The translations under genes and the position numbers were made by a program. The notes beneath the pieces are model-generated. The model was not told the DNA's origin. It was given only the letters and a program-made list of their open reading frames with translations, and searched no databases. This document shows positions 1 to 8,246 of a stretch of DNA of 12,498 bases, piece by piece (positions within the stretch are counted from its first letter, which is position 1; each line of letters starts with the position of its first letter). This DNA comes from Lunasporangiospora selenospora (taxonomy: Eukaryota; Mortierellomycota; Mortierellomycetes; Mortierellales; Mortierellaceae). Location of the stretch: the NCBI GenBank assembly GCA_015680635.1, contig JAABOA010000557.1, forward strand, positions 1,163-13,660, read 5' to 3'.

Positions 1-3000
1 AATCGAACGCGGAAAAGGCAATTGAGGTAAATAACTCGAGTCACCGCAAATTATGAAGCCTTTGAACTTGTGACAACAACTGCGGTTGCATTAAACGTTA
101 TTCCACGATATCTATGCTAAAGACCCAGATATCTAAATTTGCGACGTTTTCTTGTTAGGCTTTGAAAGAGTATTCTCCGCATGAAGCCAAGGTCCTCAGG
201 GACGGCGCGCTGACAAAGGTGTATGCCTCGGACATTGTCCCAGGCGATATCATCGAGGTCGCTGTGGGTGACAAGATTCCAGCAGATTGCCGTGTCCTCC
301 AGATCCATTCGTCCAACTTTCGCGTTGATCAGGCACTTTTAACAGGAGAGTCCCTGTCTGTCAGCAAGGTGATCGATCTCGTATCGGATCATAGGGCAGT
401 GAAACAGGACCAGATCAATATTTTGTTCTCAGGCACAACAGTCGTTATGGGCAAGGCAAAAGCAATTGTTGTCCAAACCGGATCTTATACTGCCATTGGC
501 GACATTCACAAGTCCATTACTTCCCAGATCTCGGAAAAGACGCCCCTGAAGCGTAAGCTGGACGATTTCGGTGATGATCTGGCCAAAGTGATCTCAGTGA
601 TCTGCATCCTGGTCTGGCTGGTCAATATTCGACATTTCAATGACCCTTCACACCATGGTTGGGTCAAAGGTGCAGTCTACTATTTCAAAATTGCGGTTGC
701 TCTCGCTGTTGCAGCCATTCCTGAGGGTCTTTCGGTCGTCATTACGACATGTCTGGCGCTTGGTACAAAGAAAATGGCGAAAAAGAACGCCATTGTCCGA
801 TCACTTCCTTCAGTGGAGACCCTTGGTTGTACCAATGTCATTTGTTCGGATAAGACAGGAACTCTGACAACCAATCAGATGAGCGTTGCCAAAATCTTGG
901 TTGTCGAGAGCAAGGCTGGCAAAGTGGGAGAATACGAAGTTCAAGGAACAAGTTACAGTCCAGAAGGCGATATTCTTGACGCCCGTGGAAAAACTGTGTC
1001 TGCTCTCTCGACTGTCTCGCACACGTTGAGTGATATTGCTCAGATCTGTGCCGTGTGCAACAACTCATCCATTGCCTATAACCCTGAAACTTCTGTTTAC
1101 ACGAATGTTGGCGAACCGACAGAGGCTGCCTTGAAGGTGTTGGTTGAGAAGATGGGTACTGATGATGCTGAATTCAACAATACACTGGGAGAACTCGCTC
1201 CAAACAGTCGCGTTGGTGCCTGCAATCAGTTCTATCTCGACAGATACAAGCGTTTGGCAACACTCGACTTTTCGCGCGATCGTAAATCGATGAGTGTTCT
1301 AGTCGCCAAGGCCGCAGTCGGACGTCCGGCAACTCGATCGGGTGCAACAGGAGCAACTACTGCCTCGCTTCTTGTCAAGGGTGCCCCAGAATCCATTCTG
1401 GAACGATGCACGTCTGTAAAGCTCTCTAACGGGGATGAAGTAGTCCCCCTGACAGCAGCGACCCGAAAGGCTCTCTTAGAAAAGATGCGACACTATGGCG
1501 AGGAGTTGGCTTTGCGATGCCTCGGTCTAGCTATTCTTGAGAACCAATCGCCAAACTTGGAAGATTGGGACCTGCAAGACCCTGACAGGTTTCACATTTT
1601 TGAGAAGGGTATGACCTTCCTTGGAATGGTGGCCATGTTGGATCCTCCTCGCCCCGAGGTCGCAGCCGCAATCACAAAGTGCAAGACAGCTGGTATTCGG
1701 GTCATTGTCATTACTGGAGACAACAAGAACACGGCAGAGTCTATTTGTCGAAAGATTGGAGTGTTCTCCGAAAATGAGGACCTGAAAGGAAAGAGTTACA
1801 CAGGACGTGAATTTGATGATCTTTCGAATAAGGAGAAACGCCTGGCTGTTTCAAAGGCAAGTCTATTCTCAAGAACGGAGCCAACACACAAGAGTCAGTT
1901 GGTCGATCTCCTGCAGAGTATGGGGGCTGTGGTAGCTATGACAGGCGATGGCGTCAACGATGCTCCAGCTCTTAAAAAGGCTGATATCGGAATTGCAATG
2001 GGATCAGGAACCGATGTGGCGAAGCTCGCAGCTGACATGGTCTTAGCAGATGATAACTTTGCAAGTATCGAAGCAGCCGTCGAAGAAGGACGATCCATCT
2101 ATAACAACACCAAGCAATTCATCCGGTACCTTATCTCATCAAACATTGGTGAGGTTGTCTCAATCTTCTTGACAGTCCTCTTGGGCTTGCCCGAGGCTCT
2201 GATCCCTGTCCAGCTTTTGTGGGTGAACTTGGTGACCGATGGGTTGCCTGCGACAGCCCTCGGATTCAATCCCCCTGATCACGATATTATGCGCCAACCA
2301 CCCCGTAACTCAAAGGAGCCCTTGGTTGGTGGCTGGCTATTCTTCCGGTACCTTGTGGTTGGTTGCTATGTAGGAGCAGCGACAGTATTTGGATATGCAT
2401 GGTGGTTTATGATTTACTCTGGGGGTCCCCAGATCAGCTACTACCAGCTGTCCAATTTCCACAAATGCTCATCACTGTTCCCCGAGATTGGCTGCCAAAT
2501 GTTTACTGATGCAATGGCTAAGAAGGCGACCACAATGTCACTTTCTATTCTCGTTACCATTGAGATGTTTAACGCCATGAATTCACTCTCCGAGAACGAA
2601 TCCCTGTTGACGTTACCGCTTTGGAGTAATATGTACCTGGTCCTGAGTATCATCCTTAGCATGGCTCTCCATTTCATGATTCTCTACGTGCCGTTTTTCT
2701 CGGTAAGTTCTCGAACGTTGGTTATGAGCAGCACTCCTTGCTCTATTTTTGACGCCGCCCTTACTTCGCCACGTTTGTACTGTGGTTGCATGCAGGCATC
2801 GATTGCTTTGGATATAGTACCTAACCTGTCCATCACACTTTGCTTTCGTAATATAGAACCTGTTCATGATCCTACCGTTGAACGTGGATGAGTGGAAAGC
2901 TGTAGTGTATATTTCATTGCCAGTCATTGTGATCGACGAGGCTCTCAAGTTTATTAGTCGTACCTTTATCTCTCCCCCGTCCAACAAACTGAAGCAAGAC

Positions 3001-3003
3001 TAA
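1..3003 (+). CDS. SERCA: SERCA-type P-type Ca2+-transporting ATPase (5' partial, 3 exons visible)
   Basis: P2A-type pump that moves Ca2+ from cytosol into the ER at the cost of ATP. Exons <1-26, 159-2702 and 2857-3003 give 904 residues; roughly the first 100 (cytosolic N-terminus, M1 and most of M2) lie upstream. In order: actuator-domain TGES (342-353), M4 PEGL (720-731), phosphorylation site DKTGTLT (Asp codon 849-851), nucleotide-domain KGAPES (1377-1394), hinge TGDGVND (1941-1961). The Ca2+ ligands of animal SERCA are all present: M4 Glu, M5 Asn (2142) and Glu (2151), M6 Asn (2226), Thr (2235) and Asp (2238), M8 Glu (2562). The lumenal M7-M8 loop keeps two Cys (2466, 2493), equivalent to the regulatory pair of SERCA1 but closer together. 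The C-terminus ends KLKQD, a KxKxx dilysine form. PMR1 and PMCA pumps are excluded by the M5/M8 ligands and the SERCA-like M4 context. The family call is very secure. Confidence 0.97.
27..158 (+). other. Intron in SERCA gene
   Basis: GTAAAT donor at 27 and TTGTTAG acceptor ending at 158, with a possible branch point TGCTAAA near 115-121. Splicing joins ...NAEKAIE to ALKEY..., which restores the SERCA NAxxAIEALKEY segment in frame (phase 0). Confidence 0.93.
2703..2856 (+). other. Last intron of SERCA gene
   Basis: GTAAGT donor at 2703 and ATATAG acceptor ending at 2856, 154 nt, phase 0. It has no in-frame stop, so an unspliced reading runs on to a false stop at 2889-2891. Splicing instead joins YVPFFS to NLFMILPLN and gives the SERCA M9-M10 region ([19 protein letters not shown]). 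Confidence 0.93.
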
Positions 3004-3609
3004 GGGCTGATAAAAGCAGAATTAGACAATCAAAGGGATACTATAAATGATTGGATGACAAGGCAAACAAATGGGCGCAACCTAGGTCTGTTTTGGTACT
3101 TTTGGTCGGGGCTTCTTTGAAATAGAGTAATACTTTTCCATTCCTCAGTATTGAACAGTCGCGGCATGCTCTCTTTGTTACTCATGAGGGGGTGTTCACA
3201 AAAAAAGAAGAGAAGAAAAAGCGAAAATAGGCCGGGACGATTTTTTTCTCCCTAAAATCAAGTGAGGACTCAAAGAACAACAAATATAGCGGCCGAACAG
3301 TCAGAAGTTGCGATGAGCTTGATTTGCCCTTTTCGCGATAGCAGCCCCATTGGCATAGCCCTCGGCCTCATGTACAGGAGCTTTGCTTGGCTAACCACGA
3401 AAACAGTATATGGAGTTGCAGCAAAGCTCACAGAGATCTAAAGGCTGTTTGTTTTTGTTTTTGTTATTCTTTGGACAATGCCGAGATGCCAGTTCTTTTG
3501 GACAGACATACAAGGCACTCGCTCAGCTTCTTGGCGGCTTCAATACTCTGGTTCGATGGATTTAATTACCCGCTTTAAGCAAACTTCGGCGCGGCGAGGA
3601 GACTAATTT

Positions 3610-3654
3610 AAGAGAGAAAGAGAGAAAGACAAAAAAAAAAAGAGAGAGAGAGAG
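3610..3654 (+). repeat. GA/A polypurine tract
   Basis: 45 nt of purine on the + strand broken by one C at 3630: a GAGAAA-like part, eleven A, then (GA)n. Low-complexity DNA typical of fungal promoter or flanking regions. Confidence 0.85.
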
Positions 3655-3660
3655 CAGACA

Positions 3661-3819
3661 GTGCACAAATGCACACACTTGTCCCTTGTCTCTGTGCAGT
3701 TATGCGTCCGTGCATTAATGCATGAATACCTTCAACTCGCGCAACTTGTACAAAAGCATCGCCGCCTGTCATTTCCTATTGTCTGTAAACAGGACCTTGT
3801 CCTTAATGCGCGACAAGGT
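3661..3819. repeat. Cluster of short inverted repeats
   Basis: Three perfect self-complementary elements lie within 160 bp. GTGCA/TGCAC (3661-3665 and 3670-3674) has a 4-nt loop. TGCATTAATGCA (3711-3722) is a 12-bp palindrome. ACCTTGTC (3794-3801) pairs with GACAAGGT (3812-3819) across a 10-nt loop. No ORF or RNA family explains them. They could be protein-binding sites or chance. Confidence 0.5.
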
Positions 3820-3889
3820 GTATCTGAATCCGTGTCCCTGTTTGGGCGTAGCTCTCGTCCACTCTAGTGCCGTCCATTGTGCAGTTACA

Positions 3890-4081
3890 ATGGCCCCGAG
3901 AAAGTCGTCCCTCCCTTTGCGGGCTCTCTCCCCGTGCAAGAGTCTCCTCCGTTGGCCCCAAAGGCTCGCTTGGTACCATTGTCATGCCCAGCGGCTGTCC
4001 TCCACAGCCATGGACTCCTACATCCAGACCGCTGTAAGGCCCATCCCCTTTTTTTTTTCTTTTTTTTTTTTGCCTCTGTGA
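3890..4081 (+). other. Presequence-like small ORF (unproven)
   Basis: From the ATG at 3890 the frame reads 41 residues with at least six Arg or Lys and no acidic residue before an Asp in TAMDSYIQTA, which resembles a mitochondrial targeting peptide. A GTAAGG donor-like site sits at 4034, exactly in phase, followed by a pyrimidine tract (4049-4071) and an AG at 4081-4082. Unspliced, it ends in poly-Phe/Leu from the T tract. I cannot connect it to a known protein. It may be an upstream ORF, a first exon, or chance. Confidence 0.15.
4049..4071 (+). repeat. T tract
   Basis: Twenty-three nt of T with a single C at 4059. It creates false poly-Phe or poly-Lys reading on either strand. Tracts like this are common nucleosome-depleting elements in fungal promoters, but no role is shown here. 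Confidence 0.85.
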
Positions 4082-4534
4082 GATGAGTAGCAAACATAGG
4101 CGCCCTTCTGTGAGAGAAAAAGCAGAGAGGAGAAAAAGCCCTTTCCTTTTTTTATCCCCGTAACCGTGCTGGGGTCGCGCGCGAATCCTCCTTATTTTTT
4201 TTACGCGTGCGGCTGCACCATGGGCACGAGGCAAAAGCTGCAAGGGTTTGTGTATTCCAGTCTGGCACTGGGCGTACTACTCTAGTCCTTCGTGCAATGA
4301 GTCCTTGTCGCCACGCTACGGCCACACTTCTCAGAGTCAATCTGGACAAACACACGTCGTAGCGGAAATCTAATCTTGTATAGGACGTCGTTGTCAGCCA
4401 TGGCCGAAGGAACAACCATTGCGGTCAGAGGCATCTTAGCGTCCATTCATTTGCGGAGGATGCCTTGCCCGCTTGATCTGCTTGTTGTGTGGGTATCCCA
4501 CGCCTCGCTTCTGCTTTGCCGCTGCTGTTGCTGC

Positions 4535-4584
4535 TGTGTATGTGTGTATTAGTGTTTGTATGTGTGTGTTAATGTGTGTGTGTG
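4535..4584 (+). repeat. TG-rich microsatellite
   Basis: An imperfect (TG)n stretch with scattered TA and TT interruptions, running directly into a polypyrimidine run. It overlaps a possible leader intron (4538-4603). Confidence 0.8.
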
Positions 4585-4603
4585 CCCTTTTCTTCTCCCC
4601 CAG
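4538..4603 (+). other. Possible leader intron
   Basis: GTATGT donor at 4538, a TTAAT branch-like site at 4569-4573, and a strong polypyrimidine tract ending CCCCCAG at 4603. The 66-nt length is plausible for a fungal intron. Support is only the splice signals; the flanks have no recognisable coding sequence, so it would be a 5' UTR intron. Confidence 0.25.
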
Positions 4604-5262
4604 CTGTCCTCCGTGGTCTACGCGAGGCGCGTCCTGCAACTGCTCCTCCTTGGGATGCCACACAGGACCTCACTGCTCTCTCCTCCAGCGCTCTCCTCCC
4701 TCCTGCCTGCTTGCGCTCTCTTACTCTTTACTCGCTCCTGCTCTGTGCGTCTCTTCCTCCTCTCCGCCTACTCGGACCCAAGTCCTCGACCTGGCAGCCA
4801 ACTCTTTTTATTCTCTCCCGTTCGCGCTCTCTCCCTCGCCTTTTTTTGTCTTTGTTGTCCGGGACGTTGTCTGCTTTGCTGGCCTTGAACAAACACCACC
4901 GCCATCATTCTCTTCTCTCTTTCGTTCTTTTTCTTTCTTATTACCACTGCTGTAACCCGTGTTTTTGCTCCGTTCTATCGTCTCTGCAACACACTAGTCA
5001 TTCCGTCGGTGTGTTCTCCCCTCCCACCATCCACTACCGCCACCTCGTTCCTCCAAGGAACATATCTGAACTGACGACGTAGCTCCCTGTCGCGTCCTCG
5101 CTCCCCCTTTTGTCTCCTCACTCCCCTCTTTTCCCTCCTCTTTGGCAGCCACATAATCACAACACCGGACATTGGCCCTTTTCTTCCCTCTTGGAAAAGG
5201 CTCTGGCTGTTTGCGTCGTTCCCCCTCTCGTCGCCTTCAGACCTTGCAAGTCCACGGAAAGA
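4583..5262 (+). promoter_or_regulatory. C/T-rich leader / promoter block
   Basis: About 680 nt with strong C and T excess on the + strand, directly before the ATG at 5263. Long CT blocks upstream of start codons are typical of many filamentous-fungal core promoters and 5' UTRs. A shorter block of the same kind precedes the cystinosin ATG. No TATA box stands out. Confidence 0.5.
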
Positions 5263-7542
5263 ATGCCGACGCCCGACTCGATCCTGCAGCCTATCTCGGC
5301 TCCCATCCCTGTGCCTGGCACCCAACGGGAGCCAACGACCCCGCCCAATGTCGGCATCATCACCCCGCATCATCCAGTGAAGGGGAGTGCCTATGGCCTC
5401 TCTACTGAAAGTAGCTCCGACTCGACTACGAGCACGAACGCGCCCAATTCACCCGCGACCACGATTGTGGCCAGTTCTCGATCCTCGCTCTCGAACCGTG
5501 TCTCGACTATCAGTGCCGGAAGCACGGGTAGCAGTGGTAACGGCAATAGCAGTAATGGAAGCCAGCCCCAGCAGCAACAGAACCCTCAACATTTCCAACA
5601 GTACCAGCAGCCGAATCAGCAGCATCAAGGCCATCCTCAGGCACTCCCTCTTTCGAATGGAAGTTCAACCGCGTCGTCGTCGTCGTCGTCGCTGTTGTTG
5701 TCGTCGTCCATGTCCCTGACTGGACAGAGTAAGGGAAACAGCAATGACAATGAGTCGGCGACTGCCACGTCTGGCGTTGGTGCAACGGTTGTGAGCCACC
5801 AACAGCTGCAGCAACTGCAGCAACATAAACAGCAATTCACGCATCCGCAACATCATCCTCATCACCATCCGCATCAGAATCCCAACAGCGGACTCCGTCG
5901 GTTCCCTAGCATTGGCAACACCAAAAAGTTGACGGTCGAAAACCAGACATTGAGGGCCAAAATCGCAGAGCTGGAGAGGTATTTGACGGGACTGAAGGAA
6001 GAGTTGATTCTGGCTCATCGACAGATTCATGCCCAACGGAATGAGCTCAAGAGCTCGCAGGACTGTCGAGCAGTTGAAATCTCCGAGTTGACTCAGCAGT
6101 TTCAACGGTGTGAGGTTGAATTGGTGACCAAGGCGGCAGAGTGTGTTAACTTGCAGGAAAGGTTGCTATTGCAACAACAGCAACAGCAAGAACAACAGCA
6201 ACAGTTCCAGCTCCAATTCCAGCTCCAACTCCAGCAACACCTTCAACAACAGCACCAGCAGCAACACCAGGCTCAGCAGCTATCGCAATCGCCAGTACAC
6301 CAGCAGCCACGAAGTATTGAGATAGAAACTGTGATGCATGGCAATCTTGATTCCGAAGCGGACAAGTGCTTTCCAGCGGAGGCTGTCGTGACCATCGCTG
6401 CATCTCTGCAGGAAGGAGGAGTTGAAAGCAAGATTCATACTCCAGTCATTATTACCACTTCGTCTCCTGCCACCATGTCGTCAGACAGCTGTTCTATGTC
6501 CAGCTCCACCTCTGCTTCTGCTTCTGCCTCTCCTTCTACCTCTGCCATTGCCTCTGCCTCCACTTCTGCTACCGCTTCTGCTTCCAATTCTGCTCACTAT
6601 GCAGCCGATGTATCCACTCCTGAGAAAGAGCAACAGATGCTTCTCCGAGAGAAAGAAATAGACATCCAGCAGCTCAAGGAAGAGAACTCCAAGAAAGATG
6701 CTCACATTAGTGAGCTGCTCGACAAAGTCGGTAATCTTGGGTCACAGGTCCTGAACTTGCAATGTGAAAAGGTCCGTCTGGAAGGCCCATCTACTCCAAG
6801 GAGTTCCTTTCGTTTCTCCGTTGTAGGAGTGGAGCCCAGCCAAGAAGAAGGGGCAGCTGCAGGTACAGGTACAACAGTGACAGCAACGGGTGCAACTGTG
6901 TTAATATCGTCCTCTATGGCCGTACCAACAGCGGCGACACCATCACCAATGGCTGCAGGGGAAGGGTCCATGTCGCAGAGATCCAACGAAGCAGGGCCGC
7001 TGCAGGAACCTGGCACAGCAGAGCCCACTGGCGTAGCTCAGGCACTGTTGATGCGCACTGTCGGTCCATCAGGCACTGTTGTCACTCAAGGGAGAGGAGA
7101 AGAGGGAGAGACTGGAAGCACGGTCGTTGTTTCTGACTCTCCTCTTATGACCTTGTCCTCGTCTCAAGCTATCCCTGCTCAAGTAATACCAAACAATGTC
7201 AATTCGACCACCACGGTCATCTCAACGACGACCATCCATACAAGCGCTGAAGTGACTCCAGGTGGGAGTTTTGGCTGTGGTATATTGACCGCCCAGCCTT
7301 CCGCTAGCCTAGTCAACAGTGTTGGCTACGACATCATGGTCGAACATCGCAAGCTCTTGGCCAAGTATCAAGCACTGAGAATTCAACATGCTCAGACGTC
7401 CGAATATGTCGATGCGCTCGAAAATGAGAATAGAGAGCTTCGGATCCAGCTCTTAGATGTCATTACCGCAGATCGAGTTGTTGGGATCCCATCTCCTCCT
7501 CCGCCTCGCTCCAATGACTCGAGTGCAGTATCAACTCACTAA
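5263..7542 (+). CDS. Ser/Gln-rich protein with three coiled coils, unknown function
   Basis: A single-exon ORF of 759 residues that I do not recognise. The start is the first ATG in the frame (A at -3); the frame is open upstream but without ATG. Residues 1-130 are Pro/Ser/Thr then Gln-rich. Ser138-143 are six TCG codons. Residues 180-206 are rich in Gln and His. Coiled coil 1 (about 222-300) begins TVENQTLRAKIAELERYL and runs straight into a Gln/Leu tract (304-348). Residues 412-444 are a Ser/Ala repeat. Coiled coil 2 is about 453-508, followed by a basic patch TPRSSFRFSV. Residues 520-685 are disordered, Gly/Thr/Ser-rich. Coiled coil 3 (about 687-733, YDIMVEHRKLLAKYQAL...) is followed by a Pro run and the stop. 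There is no membrane segment, signal peptide or catalytic motif. The composition suggests a scaffold or oligomerising protein, perhaps signalling, polarity or nuclear; that is inference. Confidence 0.85.
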   Translation: MPTPDSILQPISAPIPVPGTQREPTTPPNVGIITPHHPVKGSAYGLSTESSSDSTTSTNAPNSPATTIVASSRSSLSNRVSTISAGSTGSSGNGNSSNGSQPQQQQNPQHFQQYQQPNQQHQGHPQALPLSNGSSTASSSSSSLLLSSSMSLTGQSKGNSNDNESATATSGVGATVVSHQQLQQLQQHKQQFTHPQHHPHHHPHQNPNSGLRRFPSIGNTKKLTVENQTLRAKIAELERYLTGLKEELILAHRQIHAQRNELKSSQDCRAVEISELTQQFQRCEVELVTKAAECVNLQERLLLQQQQQQEQQQQFQLQFQLQLQQHLQQQHQQQHQAQQLSQSPVHQQPRSIEIETVMHGNLDSEADKCFPAEAVVTIAASLQEGGVESKIHTPVIITTSSPATMSSDSCSMSSSTSASASASPSTSAIASASTSATASASNSAHYAADVSTPEKEQQMLLREKEIDIQQLKEENSKKDAHISELLDKVGNLGSQVLNLQCEKVRLEGPSTPRSSFRFSVVGVEPSQEEGAAAGTGTTVTATGATVLISSSMAVPTAATPSPMAAGEGSMSQRSNEAGPLQEPGTAEPTGVAQALLMRTVGPSGTVVTQGRGEEGETGSTVVVSDSPLMTLSSSQAIPAQVIPNNVNSTTTVISTTTIHTSAEVTPGGSFGCGILTAQPSASLVNSVGYDIMVEHRKLLAKYQALRIQHAQTSEYVDALENENRELRIQLLDVITADRVVGIPSPPPPRSNDSSAVSTH
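5674..5691 (+). repeat. (TCG)6 codon repeat
   Basis: Six TCG codons in frame, giving Ser138-143 of the coiled-coil protein, followed by Leu codons and more Ser. Pure trinucleotide repeats like this vary in length between strains. Confidence 0.9.
6172..6312 (+). repeat. CAG/CAA polyglutamine tract
   Basis: Mixed CAA/CAG codons encode a 45-residue Gln-dominated region with periodic Leu/Phe and His. It directly continues the first coiled coil, an arrangement known to extend helices in polyQ proteins. Mixed codons suggest selection on the peptide rather than recent slippage alone. Confidence 0.85.
6511..6594 (+). repeat. Imperfect TCTGCY hexamer repeat (Ser-Ala)
   Basis: About fourteen degenerate six-nt units encode alternating Ser/Ala with Thr, Pro and Ile substitutions (residues 417-444). 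Likely a flexible linker before coiled coil 2. Confidence 0.8.
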
Positions 7543-7755
7543 AGATGTGGATTCCAACGGGAGTCGTACAGATGTAATCACAGAGGCTAAAGCAACAGTG
7601 GTAGATAATATGGTGCTTATTATTAGCACTCCTCCTCAGTGCCTCCTCTTGTGCACATAGTCCCAGGTCTACTTCTCTTCCCCATTCTACTATTTTGGTT
7701 CCATAGTACCCCTTGTCTATATCATCCGTTTGTTATATTCTATATGTTAATAGCC

Positions 7756-7779
7756 CTTATTCTTATTCTTATTCTTATT
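7756..7779 (+). repeat. (CTTATT)4 repeat
   Basis: Four perfect hexamers in the presumed 3' UTR of the coiled-coil gene, followed by further T/C-rich sequence. Confidence 0.9.
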
Positions 7780-7868
7780 CTCCTTTTTCTTATTCTTTTT
7801 TTCCCATCCTACTCTCCCATCCCTTATTCCTTTTTTCCTGATCCCGGGGTAGACTTTTGGTTACTCAT

Positions 7869-7905
7869 AGAGTCAAAGAGTGAATATTGGTGACTCTTTA
7901 ATAAA
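7869..7905 (+). terminator. Hairpin plus AATAAA poly(A) signal of coiled-coil gene
   Basis: AATAAA at 7900-7905 lies 358 nt past the stop. Just before it, AGAGTCA (7869-7875) pairs with TGACTCT (7891-7897) across 15 nt. The AATAAA is a plausible cleavage/polyadenylation signal; the role of the hairpin is inference. Confidence 0.45.
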
Positions 7906-8164
7906 TGGACAAGCAGCGCATAACGTGACAGACCAGATGTCCCAGTTTTGAAGGCATAGGCCTAGCTCCTCAATGATCTCATATCCATCGCCACGTTATT
8001 AAAGTCTGCCGGGCCTAGGACCCCCTTGCATCTTTTCCTGATCTCCTCCGTCCTTTTTTTTTTTTTTTGTAGTCCATCTTTTGGTCCAGTTCGTTCAAAT
8101 CTCCTGTGTTTGGCTGTACTCTTTCATTACCCCTCATCGCTTACTCAATCTTAATGAATCCCGG

Positions 8165-8170
8165 TTTATT
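8165..8170 (-). terminator. AATAAA poly(A) signal of uS5m gene
   Basis: TTTATT on the + strand reads AATAAA on the - strand, 77 nt past the uS5m stop, a normal distance for a short fungal 3' UTR. Confidence 0.5.
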
Positions 8171-8246
8171 TGTACTGTCAATGCCTTTTTTTTGTCTTTC
8201 TTTCTGAACTCCTGTTTATCCTGAGTCTACCAAGAAGTTCATTTTT

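Larger units (their letters stand above)
4220..4888 (+). other. Upstream ATGs / small ORFs before the coiled-coil gene
   Basis: Four ATG frames lie upstream of 5263: 4220-4285 (21 aa, CACCATGG context), 4297-4362 (21 aa), 4400-4552 (50 aa, GCCATGG context) and 4655-4888 (77 aa, Leu/Ser-rich as expected from C/T-rich DNA). None resembles a known protein. If transcription starts upstream of them they would act as uORFs; if it starts inside the C/T-rich block, only the last one or none is transcribed. Confidence 0.2.
3004..5262. other. Spacer between SERCA and coiled-coil gene
   Basis: A 2.26 kb stretch with no recognisable protein. The first few hundred bases should be the SERCA 3' UTR and flank; no perfect AATAAA is seen there, only A-rich sequence. 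It then holds a GA/A purine tract (3610-3654), a cluster of short inverted repeats (3661-3819), a presequence-like small ORF (3890), a T tract (4049-4071), small upstream ORFs (4220-4888), a TG microsatellite (4535-4584) and a C/T-rich leader-like block (4583-5262). The second half probably contains the promoter and leader of the gene that starts at 5263. Confidence 0.6.
7543..8246. other. Convergent 3' spacer
   Basis: A 704-bp stretch between the stop of the coiled-coil gene (+) and the stop of uS5m (-). It is T-rich on the + strand, with a CTTATT repeat (7756-7779), a T run (8054-8068), an AATAAA for each gene and two inverted repeats (7869-7897 and 7920-7999). No coding potential beyond low-complexity Leu/Phe frames. 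Confidence 0.75.

Noticed and set aside
3803-4243. 146-codon basic ORF on - in the spacer
   Set aside because: Lys-rich parts come from the T tracts; no ATG context, no conserved motif, and the ends are low complexity.
4473-4955. Overlapping Cys/Ser/Leu-rich ORFs on + (including a CNCSSLGC-like cluster suggesting a metal-binding peptide)
   Set aside because: They lie in TG- and CT-rich DNA that favours Cys, Val, Ser and Leu in every frame; the Cys spacing fits no metallothionein or copper-fist pattern.
3004-5262. Possibility of a transposon or CRISPR-like array in the long spacer
   Set aside because: No terminal repeats, no transposase or reverse transcriptase motifs in any frame, and the repeats are simple low-complexity tracts without spaced units.
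6146-6403. Ala/Val/Gly-rich ORF on - opposite the Gln tract
   Set aside because: Complement of CAG/CAA codons; such frames arise automatically opposite polyQ.
7639-7893. 84-codon hydrophobic ORF (+), Leu/Ile/Phe-rich, looks like a membrane peptide
   Set aside because: It is produced by the CTTATT repeat and T-rich 3' UTR. Its ATG lies in the tail of the coiled-coil gene and it has no family features.
8088-8110. GTTCAAATC resembling a tRNA T-loop / B box
   Set aside because: Flanking bases do not form the T stem, and no A box or acceptor stem is present upstream.
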